Assembly (NCBI GenBank): GCA_963576785.1
Contig: OY756139.1
Location: forward strand, 434,001-498,000
Direction: 5' to 3'
Length of the DNA stretch: 64,000 nucleotides
Source: Chlorophyllum brunneum
Taxonomy: Eukaryota; Basidiomycota; Agaricomycetes; Agaricales; Agaricaceae
Shown: in pieces, positions 53,942 through 64,000 of the stretch
Layout: every line of letters starts with the position of its first letter
How positions within the stretch are numbered: the stretch's first letter is position 1
Program-made: the position numbers and the translations under genes
Notes under the pieces: model-generated
What the model saw: only the letters and a program-made list of their open reading frames with translations
Told to the model about the DNA's origin: nothing
The model's database searches: none

Positions 53942-56900
53942 TCATAATTGCTGCTTTTTACCTCCCCTTTTTATAGGTTTCGTCCTCGAAATCTTGCTCA
54001 TAAACTCTTGTACTGCTTCCTTGGTGTTTTCCAGATTTGCTTCATCTTCCCATGTATCTTCTTCGGACGTATATCCTTTCCAGTGTATTAGGTACTGTTT
54101 TCATTTTCCCTTTGTGTGGTGTCCTCGGACTTCATCTACCTCGTAGTGTTCCTCATCATTGATTATCTCGGGGATCAGTGGTGGTGGAGTGCGCTGGCTG
54201 TCATACTCGGGTTTGTGATAGGGGAAGAGGAGTCTGCTATTAAACACGTCGTGTATCGCCCATGTTTCAGGTAGCTCCAGTCAGTAGCTTGTTTTGCCTA
54301 TTTTCTCTTTTACCCAGAATGGTCTGTATTTCCTGTGATCAAGTTTTTTTGTTGGCCTTGTTGTCCTAATATTGTCTGCTTCAAGCCAAACTTGGTCTCC
54401 TGCCTCGTACTCATGTTCTGGTTTTGTGTTATTCCGCTTCTCCATTTGCATCTGGCTCTGTTGTAACATCTCGATCGTTTTTTGGCACATGTTTTGTAGC
54501 TCTTGTATTCGTTCCGTGATTGCAGGTGCCTTGGATGTGTTTGAGATATCCCCTTTCCATGGATGTCATCCATATACTATCTGGAATGGTGAATGTCCGG
54601 TGGCACTATGTGTTTTGTCGTTATACTGGAATTCCGCTGTGCTGAGCCATTTTTTCCAGTTGTCCTGTGCATGGTTGATTACGTTTCTGAGGTATGCTTC
54701 GACCTCCTGGTTGATGCGCTCTGTCTGACCGTCTGTCTGTGGATGGTATGCCATGGACAGGTTACGTTGGGTGCTGGTTGCTCTGCAAAGTTCTGCCATG
54801 AATTTTGATGCGAATTGTGGTCCTCTGTCACTGATGATCCTGCGGGGTATCCCATGTTGTCTCCATATATCGTCACGATAAATGTCTCCTAACTCTTCGG
54901 ATGATAGGGTGGTGTTAACTACACGTAGTCTGATCATTTTGCTGAAACGATCAACGATGACAAGTATCACGTCATATCCATCTGATTCTGGTAGTGGTCC
55001 TATCATGTCGATTGATATTTCTTCCCATGGTCCGATGGGTATCGGTAGTGGATGGAGATGTGTGGTAGGTTGTGTCTGGAGTATCTTGTTTCGCTGACAT
55101 GTGTCGCATCCCTTGATGTATCGTTTAACATCATTGCACATCTGTGGCCACCAATATGTCCTTTTGAGGAGCTCGATCATTCTGTGCTGTCCCGGGTGTC
55201 CTACGTCTGTTCTGTCGTGGTGTTGTTGGAGTATTTCTTAGCGTAACTCGGCGTTTGGTGGTACATATATTCTTCCTTCGAACATAGGCAATCCATCCGT
55301 TTCCCATATCTCCTCTGGTCGTTTCTCCTTTTCTCTTAGCCACTGTGTTTCTCTTCTTTGCTCCTTTCGTAATCGGTGTTTCAGGTCCTCTTCTCCCGAT
55401 ATTTCCCAAATTTGTCTGATTTCAGTGATAGTGTTGTCGAATAAGTGGTCGGGTAATAGCGTGATATCTGTGTTGTCTCTGGTGGTGTCCGTTTTTGCTA
55501 GTCTTGATAGCATGTCTGCTTTCATGTTTGTCTTTCCGGGTATGTGTTTTAGCGTGTAGCGATATTCTTGTAATTCCAGTTGCCATCTTGCCTGTCGTCC
55601 TGTGAGTTGTTGCGGTTTCCTGAAGTATTCTAAGTTCTTGTGGTCCGTCCATATCTCGAATGGTTTATTGGCATTGAGTAGGTACTGTCTCCACGTTTTG
55701 ACTGCTTCTCGTATTGCTAGTAGTTCTTTGTCATAGATTTGGTAGTTTCGTTCTGCCGGTGTCATTGTTCTTGAGTGAAAGGCGATTGGGTGCCACTGAT
55801 CATTCTGGTTTTGTGACAACACCGCTCCTACTCCATATCCCGATGCGTCCACTTCTACTCTGTATTGTCCTTTGTCTTGAGGTATTGCTAGTACTGGTTT
55901 GCTCGTGATCTTTTCCTTGATCTTCTCAAACGCTTGTTGTTGTTGTTCTGACCATGACCATTGCGCATCTTTCTTCTTCAGCTCGTGTAGGGGTATTGCT
56001 ATGTTACTGAAGTCTTGTATGAATCGTCGGTAGAAGTTTGCGAAACCCAGGAATTTTTCGACATCTTTTACGGATTTGGGTGTTGGCCATTCTCTTACTG
56101 CTTTCACCTTCTCTTCCTCCATTTTGACGCTGCCTTGTCCGACTATAAAGCCCAATATGGGTATTTCCTTCGCGTCGAACACACATTTTGATCGTTTGAA
56201 GTAGAGTTGGTGCTTGGCTGCAATGTCTAAGAACCGCGTTGTTCTTTTCTCAAGTTCTTCTTGTGTGGTTCCTGGGATGACAAAATCGTCCATGTAGTTG
56301 ACAAGCGTTCCCTCGTGTAACATTTCCTGAAATACCGTGTTCATCATCCTCTGAAAGGTCGCCGGTGAATTGCTCATCCCGAAGAACATGACCATAGGTT
56401 CGAATAATCCGTTATTTGTTATGAACGCTGCCTTCCATTCATCCCCTTCTCTGAACCTGACGTTGTTATATCCCCAAATGATATCGAGCTTGTTGAACAC
56501 CTTTGCATCCTTTAACCAGTCTAGGACTTTGCCTATGAGTGGCAGTGGTGTCTTGTCCTTGATGGTGTGTTCGTTCAGTTTTTTGTAATCCTGTACCAGG
56601 CGTTTTGTTCTGTCCTTTTTTGGTATGAAGAAGCATGGGATGGCGTAGGGGGATTGTGATAGTCTGATTTGTCCTGAGGCCAGGTTCTCGTCAAGGAACT
56701 TCTGTAGTTCCTGTTTCTCTGTTATTGTCATTGGGTAGACCTTGGATTGTAGTACTGGGGGTGCATCTTCAGTCAGGTTTATTTCATGGTCCCATACCGT
56801 GTGCTCGGGTAGTTTGTCGAAGTTCTTTTTGTTGAATAGGTGGGTGTATTGTCGGAGGTATGGTGGTAGATCTTCATCATTCGTCTAGTCCGCCTTTTTC

Positions 56901-57364
56901 TCTTCAATGTGTTCCTTGACTGTCCATATTTTCTCGTTGAACCGTATGTCGCTATGTGATATTTTGCAATCATCTGGGCATTTGGTGAATCGTATGACAT
57001 GATTGTTCCAGTCGATTTCCGGGTTATGCTTGACTAGCCAGTCATGACCGAGATATAAGTCTGCGCTTTCCAATTGTGTTACTAGAGCGTCAATTTGTTC
57101 CGTATGGTTGCCGTTGTTTAATACCAGTTGTGCTTTGTCCGTTATTTCTCCCTTTTTGTTTTCTATTCCGTCGGCATTGATTACTCTGATCGGGGTTTCC
57201 AGGGGTTTGGTCGGAATCTGTTCTTCATCTACCATTCGTTGTGCTATACACGTGTGGGTGCATCCGGAGTCTACAAGGGTTGTAATTTGTCTGCATCCTT
57301 TTCTTGTCTGGATTGTTGAGTCGAGGAGAAGTTCGCGCATGGAGTTTCGTTTCTGGGGGATCAC
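53942..57364 (-). pseudogene. Pol polyprotein with five in-frame stops
   Basis: One continuous minus-strand frame of about 1140 codons. Protease: LVDSGCTHT. Reverse transcriptase: LVQDYKKLNEHT, FFGMSNSPATFQRMM, YMDDF (about 56285-56296). RNase H: VEVDASGYGVGAVL, DHKNLEYF. Integrase: an HHCC-type zinc region (GHPGQHRM, GCDTCQRNK), DMIGPLPE, ISDRGPQF and HPQTDGQTERINQE. Then a GPY/F-like WVKEKIGK and a C-terminal chromodomain (YLIHWKGYTSEEDTWE). Stops interrupt the frame at 56885, 55238, 54566, 54281 and 54101 (lower coordinates of TAG, TAA, TGA, TGA, TGA), with no indel needed to follow it. The frame differs from gag and opens about 55 bp after the gag stop. GTG at 57364 is only the frame opening; the first ATG is at 57340. 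Confidence 0.92.
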
Positions 57365-57423
57365 GTATCATCTATTGTGGGCTAAAACAGAAACTCTAGA
57401 TTTATTGGCTCGCGGGTTTGCGC

Positions 57424-58668
57424 CTACTCAGAGCCTTCGACAAAATCCTCTTTCTCCTCCATTTCTTGTTCATCGTCCTCGTTGATCTCTCTGATATATG
57501 CTTTCTTGGGTGCCCGGCAGTTCTTCAAGATGTGGCCCTGTTTGCCACAATTGTAACATGTTATCTTGGTGTATGTGACTTTCGTCTTCTTCCTGCAGTA
57601 TTTGGCGATATGCCCATAGAGGTTGCAGTTGTAGCACCTCGGTTTTCCATTTTGATCGGTGTCCACCCTTTGTCTTCCTATCTCCATGGGTTGTCCTCTA
57701 CCTCCATAAGTAACTCCGGTTGTGGTTCTGATATCTCCTCGGGTGATGTCCGTTGCTTCATACCCTTGTCCTACTGCGAGGATTGTAGTTTTCCACTTGG
57801 TGTATGTCGCTGGGACAGAGGTTGTCGGGTAGCCTACTATGGTTCAAATGATGTCTGCTCTGGTGTGGCATTTGAGGAGGAATATTGCGTGGGTGTCATC
57901 TGTCCCCGCTTGGGCTTTTAATGCCTCGAACTCAATCAAGAAATCTGCTGTGTTCCTCTTTCCTTGTTTGAATGTCTCGATTTCTCCTTCTGCTATGGCT
58001 TTCCTATTTCCCAAGGAAAATGTGGCTTCTATTTCCTTTGTAAAGTCATCCCAATCTGGTGTTTTCTTGTTTTGGATGGCTTGCAGCTGCGTGTTGGTGT
58101 AAGGGCCTGCTAACCCTCCTTTCATTCTCGCTAAAATTGCCACTATCTTCTGTTCTTCTTCGTCTATTTTGTTGAACATTAACCATAAGGATATTGCTCT
58201 CCACCAATCATCAAATTGGGTTCTATCTCCATTGAAGTATCCTGGCTCTGGAGCTAGGTTCTTTGGGACGTTGACTTCTTCTGGTATCTCTGGTTCTGTC
58301 TCTGGTTCGCTGTGTTCGTTTTTGTGGGTCTCAGCGATTTCTATATTGGCTGTGGTGTCGGCAACTTCTGTGTCGATTTCTTCTTCAAATGAAGCTGGTT
58401 CTTTGTCTGTGCTGTGCTCGGATTCTTCTTTGTAGGTCTCGGTGATATCTATATCAGATGTGTTCTCGGCGACTTCTATGTCGAATTCAGTTTCAAATAG
58501 AGCTATACTTTTGTCTATGCTGTGTTCGGATTTCTGCCGTTTAAGGCCTTCAGGGATTTCTGATTCTGTTGATTGTTTAGATCCTGTCGCTATGGGTAAA
58601 CCCTGGATGTCTGTTGGTCTCGGAGCTTTGTGTCTTCTCGGTGTTCTCAATGAGCTACTGTTGCTCAT
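57424..58668 (-). pseudogene. Gag polyprotein with one in-frame stop
   Basis: Starts MSNSSSLRTPRRH at 58668. An acidic N-terminal region contains two related copies of an (E)SEHS-DK…F-EIDTEVA segment. The capsid-like part reads YFNGDRTQFDDWWRAI, RMKGGLAGPY, FTKEIEATF and TADFLIEFEALK. A TGA at 57844 interrupts the frame after RADII. The same frame then continues through GYPTTSV, GGRGQPMEIGRQR and two CCHC zinc knuckles (CYNCNLYGHIAKYC, CYNCGKQGHILKNC) to the stop at 57424. The intact product would be 414 residues. The two-knuckle nucleocapsid is typical of fungal chromoviruses. Confidence 0.9.
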
Positions 58669-58748
58669 ATACTGTCGTCCTGGTCGGAGGCTATTATTCC
58701 AAGCCTAGCTATGAATAGTGGTACCTCTCTTGCAAGGTAAGTCGAATG

Positions 58749-58760
58749 ACACTTTACCAA
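58749..58760 (-). other. Primer-binding site, complementary to the element's own LTR
   Basis: One base after the 5' LTR the sense strand reads TTGGTAAAGTGT. The exact complement, ACACTTTACCAA, lies in sense orientation inside the LTR at 58845-58856. This matches the arrangement of self-priming Tf1/sushi elements. A tRNA primer starting at TGG is the alternative. Confidence 0.65.
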
Positions 58761-58761
58761 A

Positions 58762-59055
58762 TGTTATGACCTTAGTCTCTGACTCAGGTTGCAAGCCTTT
58801 GGATAAAGGAAAGGAAGTAGAGAAAGGAAGAAGGGATGATATGATTGGTAAAGTGTAAGGAATACATCAAGTATTACTACACTTTATATACTGGTGGTGG
58901 CGGTTAATAATAAGGGAGACGAGTAAATGAGTCAGATGGGAGGCATAGCCTCCAGGAGTGAAATAGGGAGTGAAACGAGAAGTGAAACAAGTATGAGGGT
59001 ACATGAGGTAACGGGCGCGAGATAGGAATGAACAGTCTATCTATAGTTCATAACA
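58762..59055 (-). repeat. 5' LTR of the chromovirus
   Basis: 294 bp. In sense orientation it contains TATATAAA (58883-58890) followed 34 nt later by ACACTTTACCAA (58845-58856), the likely transcript start and self-primer. Pairs with 52607-52900. Confidence 0.95.
58883..58890 (-). promoter_or_regulatory. LTR TATA box
   Basis: TATATAAA on the sense strand; spacing places initiation at or near the ACACTTTACC run about 30 nt downstream. Confidence 0.6.
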
Positions 59056-59060
59056 GAAGA
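59056..59060. repeat. Target-site duplication GAAGA (right)
   Basis: Five bases directly outside the right LTR, identical to 52602-52606. Confidence 0.9.
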
Positions 59061-61850
59061 TGGAGGATACCAAGAACGTGGATTTACCAAAATAAATGGA
59101 ATTATAAAACTAGATTGTTTTGAATGAGTGTAGTGTGTGATTTTAGATGCTATAATAGAAATAAGAGAGTGGGAATTCAACTTGGGAGATGATGGGTATG
59201 GAATATGATAGTTTACAACTAAGGTGAGAGATATATTGCTAAGATATTAATAATAAAAATGAGCTTTGATCTGAAATTTTGGTAATTTGTGTAAATGAAA
59301 GTATTTTTCCAAATCCTCAGTGTAACTACTGCCATGTATTTTCTGGATAGTTTACATTAGTCAACTTATTTACTTCTATTATTATCTTGATAAATGTTAC
59401 TTAAATATTACTATTTGTGTGAAGATAAAATGAAACATGGAACTAATGATAACAAACTTTTGTATACTATGAAAAATCAATGTTCTGTTTAGTATAAAAT
59501 GTTGATGAGTTACAATCATATATGTAGTTAGAAAGTAATAAATGTGCAATATATCTGAATATGAAGCTGATTTAGGAGAATCTGTAGATATTTTAGTTAT
59601 CATTTAAAAATTGTAAAAAAAAAAACATACCATATATTTTGGACTCTGTTTTTACTTTTCTTTTTTCTTTCTCTTTTTTTCTTTTTTTTTTTCCCCAGAC
59701 AATGGTCCAGGACTTAACTCTGCTACTTCTGACTCTTGAGTTGGAATAATTCTTTGGGACTAGTCTAAAGCTTTATTTGCTAAGTCAAAAATTCTTTAGA
59801 GAACATCTATATCTATCACATCTTTCAGAAGTATATTTCTTGCTATGATATCTATTAAACATCAGAGCTTTTCTTATAAAGAGATTTCTACAAGTTTTTG
59901 GATAAGATCATTGACAATCTTTATGTTCTGGTCATATAGTATATTATACAAAGTTGGAAATCACAACAGCTAAATAAAAGGAAAAAGAAAAAGACAAAAG
60001 TCTCTACTAGTTGTGCTATAAGTAAAAAATTTTATGTTAAGACTTTGTAACAGCTGTCTAAATTATCAATAGTTGTCAAAAAGTTCTGAATATTCTAACG
60101 TTCAATTATATATATAAATTTCTTTATGGTAATATGCACTTTGTATGTCTGTACTGATATTTTGAATATAATAGTATTGTTTAATACCAATATTACAGTT
60201 ACAATAGTATTATCAATAATACTAATAATGATCTTTTACAAACAATGAAGAACTACCATTGCTAGTTTTCCAAAGCCAATCCATAGACTTCACTAAGTTA
60301 TTTAATTAGTTGTAGTAATAGTCTTTTTTGGAGTCTTCTTTTTTTTCTTTCTGTTACTTCTATCCTTGAAAATACTATATTAATATTAATATAATATATG
60401 TGAATTATGCAAATATTACTGTATTTTTTATTTGCCTACTTTATATATGTTGCACAAATATAATGCAAATTATCATAAATAAGATTTAAAATATTGTTCA
60501 TAGATGATCTGTATAAATACTATGTTGTTATCTTTTCTCAGAAAATTATGTTTTGCAGTAATTTTAGCTTTATTTAGAAACTCTTGATTGGATACCAATA
60601 GCTACCAAGTCTCTTCTTAACTGAATCACTCATATTCATGCTTAGATTTATAATTTTGTAAAGAAGTAGTACATTAAATATATAGCTAAATATGTTATTT
60701 CCAGCCAATTCTTATGTTTAGATACTGATAGCAAAAAGCTATAAGATTCCTCCAATTGCTCAATCTCTTCTGCAATTAATTTTATATTAACAGCAATTAC
60801 AATTACAATTATTAGAAACAGCAATATAAATGGATACAAGAACCTACTAAGAAGATTACTCAAGTTTGTAGTAATGTTGCACTAACAGTTGGAGTAGTTA
60901 CACCTATATATAAGGGTTGTCATCAATACAAATACTGTGAAACACTACAGACAACACATACAAGAGCTGTTCATAATCCACACTAGCAAAATCTGAGCTA
61001 TACTGATTTCCTTCTTCTTTGCAATCACTCCAACACTAAATAGTTATATTAGTATTACATTCCATCAGAGGAAGAAAGAACTCACTAGTTATGATTTCTT
61101 GAAAGCCAGAGAGTCAAAGCTGTATTACTTTTGGGCAATATCTGTCTCAGTTCTTTTTGTTGATGCAGAAAGTGGTTGACAGAGGAGCCCTCAAGCAATT
61201 AGTGACCATGGGATGGTGTTACAACTAGTAACTTGCATACCTGTACATGGACACAATTCTACCTTAGTTCAGGTTTTCAGTTTGCACAGAGGATCACTTA
61301 CAGATTATACTTATCTTTGTTCCAAACCTATTAATCAACCTTTCCTATATTTGTTTCCATCTGCTTTTGTCCATCCTGTTTCCTTTTATGTTCTGATTCC
61401 CTTTTACCTCTATTACTCTGTTCTTCAGTATCACCTGTTGTGTTATCATGTCATGTTCCTGTTACTGATATCATATGATGTCTTTCTTACCTTTTTCCAT
61501 CTAGTTACTCTGTTATCTAGTCTGTTGACCCTCCAATACTTTTCTACTACTAGTATATAAGTAGTTCTTGGTACACTTGTATTCAGTAGTCTGATAATCT
61601 ACTTAGTCTCTGGCTATCTCTTTCTACCATTCTCATCTATTACCCACGTCTGACCTTTGTCCTAGTGGCAAGAGGTTATCTAAGTGAAGACCACTACAAT
61701 ACCTGGAGGGGCACAGCACACAAGCTGAAGCCAAGGTCCCCTATCCATCTGGTCTACCATTCTATAAGGACTGTACTCTCATCTTTAGTCTTGTACTTAA
61801 CAGATGGAGCCAACCCCAAACCACTGTTATCAAAAATGTCAGTCTCAAGA
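59061..61850. other. AT-rich desert, no supported gene
   Basis: From about 59060 to 61150 the sequence is strikingly AT-rich, with homopolymer and TA-rich runs, unlike the rest of the window. The open frames here are short (62-115 codons) and made of Ile/Leu/Phe/Tyr/Asn codons, as expected by chance in such sequence. From 61150 to 61850 base composition recovers partly. I recognise no transposase, reverse transcriptase or RNA gene. It may be mutated repeat sequence, but no family can be named. Confidence 0.5.
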
Positions 61851-61859
61851 GTGTGTAAT

Positions 61860-62630
61860 ATTTGCTCAATACTCAGACTCACTTTGAGCATTAGGAACAT
61901 CTCATGCTCTTTCTCTCAATAAAGCAAGTTGTAGTGGTGTTGCATAGGGATGGGTGGAGTCAAATTGTTGTTGATTGCATAATCTGTAAGAATTGATGAT
62001 ACCTGGTATAATGATTCAACCTGAACACATCAATGTACCTTGCATAGCAGAAACTATAAGATAGGGGATCAAACATCAATGAATGAGGACCTGTGAAGAC
62101 GGCCGAAACCTTACACTGCCAAGCATAGCAGGAGGATATTCTGATGCACCTAACATACCCTGCCTGGACAAAGTCATGGAAAGCTTTCATCTTTAGGTAT
62201 TTAGCGAAGAAGAAGACTTTGGTGAAGATGACAATTCTGTCACAAGGGAGAGTGTGTTGCTTTATGGGTTTGTCAAGTATGGCTTCCGAGAGGCCGTTCG
62301 AGTACACCCGAATGATTCATCATCATGATCAAAGAGCGGCGAAATGATGAGCATAGGCACAGACGTTCGCGGTATCAAATGCATTAATTCCAGCATCATA
62401 TCTATCCCTAAATGCAGTGGTCCGCATTGGAGGGAACATACGCTGTCTTGATGCATTTGATAGATTCCTCCACAGGAAGGACCCATCCCTGTCGGCCATC
62501 CAAAAATGATTTTTGAAACTTTCAGACCCAAGTTTCCCAAACGCACTGCAAAACGTCTGTAAATAAATAACGAGTTTAACCCGCGAAATGGATTCTTACC
62601 GTAGGGCATCGTAGTCTTTCTAATGGACAT
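61860..62630 (-). pseudogene. Aldo/keto reductase remnant (N-terminal half)
   Basis: Minus-strand exons of a fungal aldo/keto reductase. MSIRKTTMPY joins, across an intron, to VRLGNLGLKVSKIIFGW. Then EESIKCIKTAY, YDAGINAFDTAN (catalytic Asp region), YSNGLSEAIL, PIKQHTLPCDRIVIFTKVFF, FHDFVQAGYVR, SSCYAWQ, YAINNNLTPP and HHYNLLY. A TGA then stands where relatives have Arg (before EKEHEMF). The segment holding the catalytic Tyr/Lys-His stretch is reduced or shifted, and nothing convincing of the C-terminal half is found beyond about 61860. The product would be dead. The end abuts the AT-rich desert. Confidence 0.75.
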
Positions 62631-63445
62631 TGTGATTAATGTAAATGAAGTGCTGGGGAACCGAAGAAATGAACATGTCGACGAAGGCCCAAGTTTATCC
62701 ATTTCGGAGGCTTTTGGTTGAACATAAATCCATTCAGGACATTAAGCCCAATGCTCCTTTCTTGACATACTTGACTCCAGGAAAAGGACTTCTTCACTGC
62801 GTGGGACGCGTATGTTCGGTCTTGCTAAGCGGTGACGGTGTATCAGCCATAAATGGACAAGGTCATGGATGAAATGATGTGAGAAGCTGAAAGTAATACA
62901 TCGGAGGCAGGGGCAAGGAAAGGGGTAGCAAGCCACTGTAAGGCGCACTACAGAAACGCCCCTTGTCCGACCCCGTCTCCTGCAAGGAGTTTGACACACA
63001 CTGTGTTACCCCCACCATTACAGCATAGCTTTGTGTCCATACCGACTGCACGAGCACGCACACACCTACCCGCGAACATGAGTAAAAAATCCACTTGTTA
63101 TTCCTGAAACGGTTTTAGTCACCACGTTTCCTATCAGCATCAACGTTTCAGAGCCGCGTTTTCGGCAAGGGGTGCCACAGTCTAGTACTACTATCCCTAC
63201 TATACTCGCAGTTCCGGGCCTGCTCACTTCGTACTTGCTTGACTACTGCCACTCCCGTATTGACGTATGCCAGACCTACGTTGACGACAACGACGCCGAC
63301 CCCGACGACGAACGAACAGGCGGTCAATCTCTTTGGTTATTGTTATTGGGTGATCTAGGACGGCGACACTACTCATTCTCATTTTCATTCGAGGAATTCG
63401 ACACCACCGTCGATACTGTAGAAAGAACCACGACGACTTGAAACG
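62631..63445. other. Spacer, no supported gene
   Basis: About 800 bp upstream of the last gene. The plus frame at 63172-63441 is open but lacks a recognised motif and ends just before the ATG at 63446. Confidence 0.35.
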
Positions 63446-64000
63446 ATGTTCGGGATCACGACTTACCTGGCTGAAACGATTAGTGCATTGGTTCCGTGGT
63501 GGGCCACTGCGGGTGCGTTATACAAACTACGAGGGATTGACGATGAAAGGGGAGGGGAACTGACGAGGTTGAAAGGGTTGTTTAATGAGGGGAGAGTTGA
63601 TACAGAGGAAATTGAAAAGTTGAAAGAGGAGTTTAGACGGTTTAGAAGGGAGTTGGGCGGGGCCGGAGCTAAGGACGAGGTGGAGGAGATGGGAGAGGAG
63701 ATGGGGATGGTAGAGATGTTCAGAGAATTGATGGACGTGGTAAAGGCCGAGATGGTGAGGAGGGGGAAAGAGAGGGACGAGGCAAAGGCTGGGGAGGCCG
63801 AGACCATGAGGATGAATGAGGAGTTGAAAGGGGAGATTGTACGCCTGAAAAAAAAATCGGACTCTGTGGGCAAGAGAGAGGTCGGGGTGGGCGAGGGAGG
63901 TGAGGTACAGGAGAGAGAGTCGATGCCCGAAGATGAATTGATCAAACATCTCCATTCATCCAACAAAGAAATTCGGGATTTGGCACAGACAATTGCTGAT
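63446..64000 (+). CDS. Coiled-coil protein, 5' part only (runs off the right edge)
   Basis: From ATG 63446 the plus strand is open for 185 codons to the last base. It begins MFGITTYLAETISALVPWW, a moderately hydrophobic start that could be an anchor. A charged Glu/Lys/Arg-rich stretch follows (TEEIEKLKEEFRRFRREL, EEMGEEMGMVEMFREL, KGEIVRLKKK) with leucines in heptad-like spacing, predicting coiled coil. No domain is recognised. The opposite strand also has long open frames here, which is a by-product of the strong codon bias of the coiled-coil region, so strand choice rests on the amphipathic Glu/Lys content and the start. Confidence 0.5.
   Translation, partial: MFGITTYLAETISALVPWWATAGALYKLRGIDDERGGELTRLKGLFNEGRVDTEEIEKLKEEFRRFRRELGGAGAKDEVEEMGEEMGMVEMFRELMDVVKAEMVRRGKERDEAKAGEAETMRMNEELKGEIVRLKKKSDSVGKREVGVGEGGEVQERESMPEDELIKHLHSSNKEIRDLAQTIAD

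Larger units (their letters stand above)
52607..59055 (-). mobile_element. Full-length Ty3/gypsy LTR retrotransposon (chromovirus), sense strand minus
   Basis: 6449 bp with two 294-bp LTRs, a 5-bp target duplication (GAAGA), a primer-binding site, a polypurine tract, gag with two zinc knuckles, pol in the order protease-RT-RNase H-integrase-chromodomain (Ty3/gypsy order), and an extra ORF before the 3' LTR. LTRs differ at 6 of 294 positions, so insertion is fairly recent. It sits 150 bp beyond the stop of the F-box gene, in opposite orientation. Gag and pol carry nonsense codons, so this copy is not autonomous. Confidence 0.95.

Noticed and set aside
61210..61953. A possible LTR: starts TGTTACAAC after GGGATGG and ends near GCATA before another GGGATGG
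   Set aside because: The right part reads aldo/keto reductase coding sequence (YAINNNLTPP, HHYNLLY) continuous with 62.0 kb, so it cannot be an insertion ending there. The 7-bp repeat is likely chance.
63463..63966. 167- and 142-codon minus frames at the right edge
   Set aside because: Both are antisense to the plus-strand coiled-coil frame, which is open to the edge and has the more protein-like composition; strand is still not certain.
1..64000. CRISPR arrays, operons, rRNA or tRNA genes
   Set aside because: None seen; the window is eukaryotic with intron-containing genes and no regular spacer-repeat pattern.

Overview
This is a eukaryotic nuclear window from a filamentous basidiomycete, most likely an Agaricomycete. 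Genes carry many short introns (about 45-65 bp, GT-AG) and sometimes micro-exons. The gene families are typical of mushrooms and crust fungi: a CBM1/GDSL acetylesterase, small secreted 'glycopeptide' proteins, an HSP70-12-type chaperone, a fungal cytochrome P450, a fungal type-B carboxylesterase and a chromodomain Ty3/gypsy retrotransposon. The genus cannot be fixed from sequence alone. Exon joins were chosen by reading-frame continuity, splice consensus and family motifs; none is confirmed by transcripts.

Layout. 0-2.7 kb (minus strand): a tandem cluster of one uncharacterised fungal family, one copy running off the window and one decayed. 4.5-7.0 kb: cytochrome P450. 7.9-9.9 kb: two tandem DJ-1/PfpI proteins. 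10.4-12.9 kb: ABCF-type ATPase. 13.0-16.1 kb: large conserved acidic protein of unknown function. 17.1-22.0 kb: arm A of a segmental inverted duplication (secreted carboxylesterase and a divergent single-pass membrane protein). 22-23.2 kb: coding remnants. 23.7-26.3 kb: two tandem secreted 'glycopeptide' genes. 26.5-28.3 kb: INO1. 29.9-31.7 kb: TIM50. 32.0-34.8 kb: two secreted CBM1 proteins. 35.5-40.3 kb: arm B, inverted relative to A, with the membrane-protein gene split by a 754-bp LTR-like insertion and the esterase dead. 41.3-43.9 kb: NCS1 nucleobase transporter. 44.0-47.3 kb: HSP70-like gene with an unusual C-terminal tail. 47.5-49.0 kb: membrane-anchored short-chain dehydrogenase, divergent from a 999-residue F-box protein (49.3-52.5 kb). 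52.6-59.1 kb: full-length Ty3/gypsy chromovirus with LTRs, target-site duplication, primer site, gag, pol and an extra ORF. 59.1-61.8 kb: AT-rich desert. 61.9-62.6 kb: decayed aldo/keto reductase. 63.4 kb to the end: start of a coiled-coil protein.

Function. Housekeeping genes (INO1, TIM50, ABCF) are intact and single-copy here. Between them lie accessory genes for secretion, plant-polymer attack, detoxification and transport, many in duplicated or decaying pairs. The most unusual element is the retrotransposon. Its primer-binding site is complementary to its own LTR just downstream of a TATA box, the arrangement expected for Tf1/sushi-type self-priming. It also carries an unrecognised 278-codon ORF between pol and the 3' LTR.
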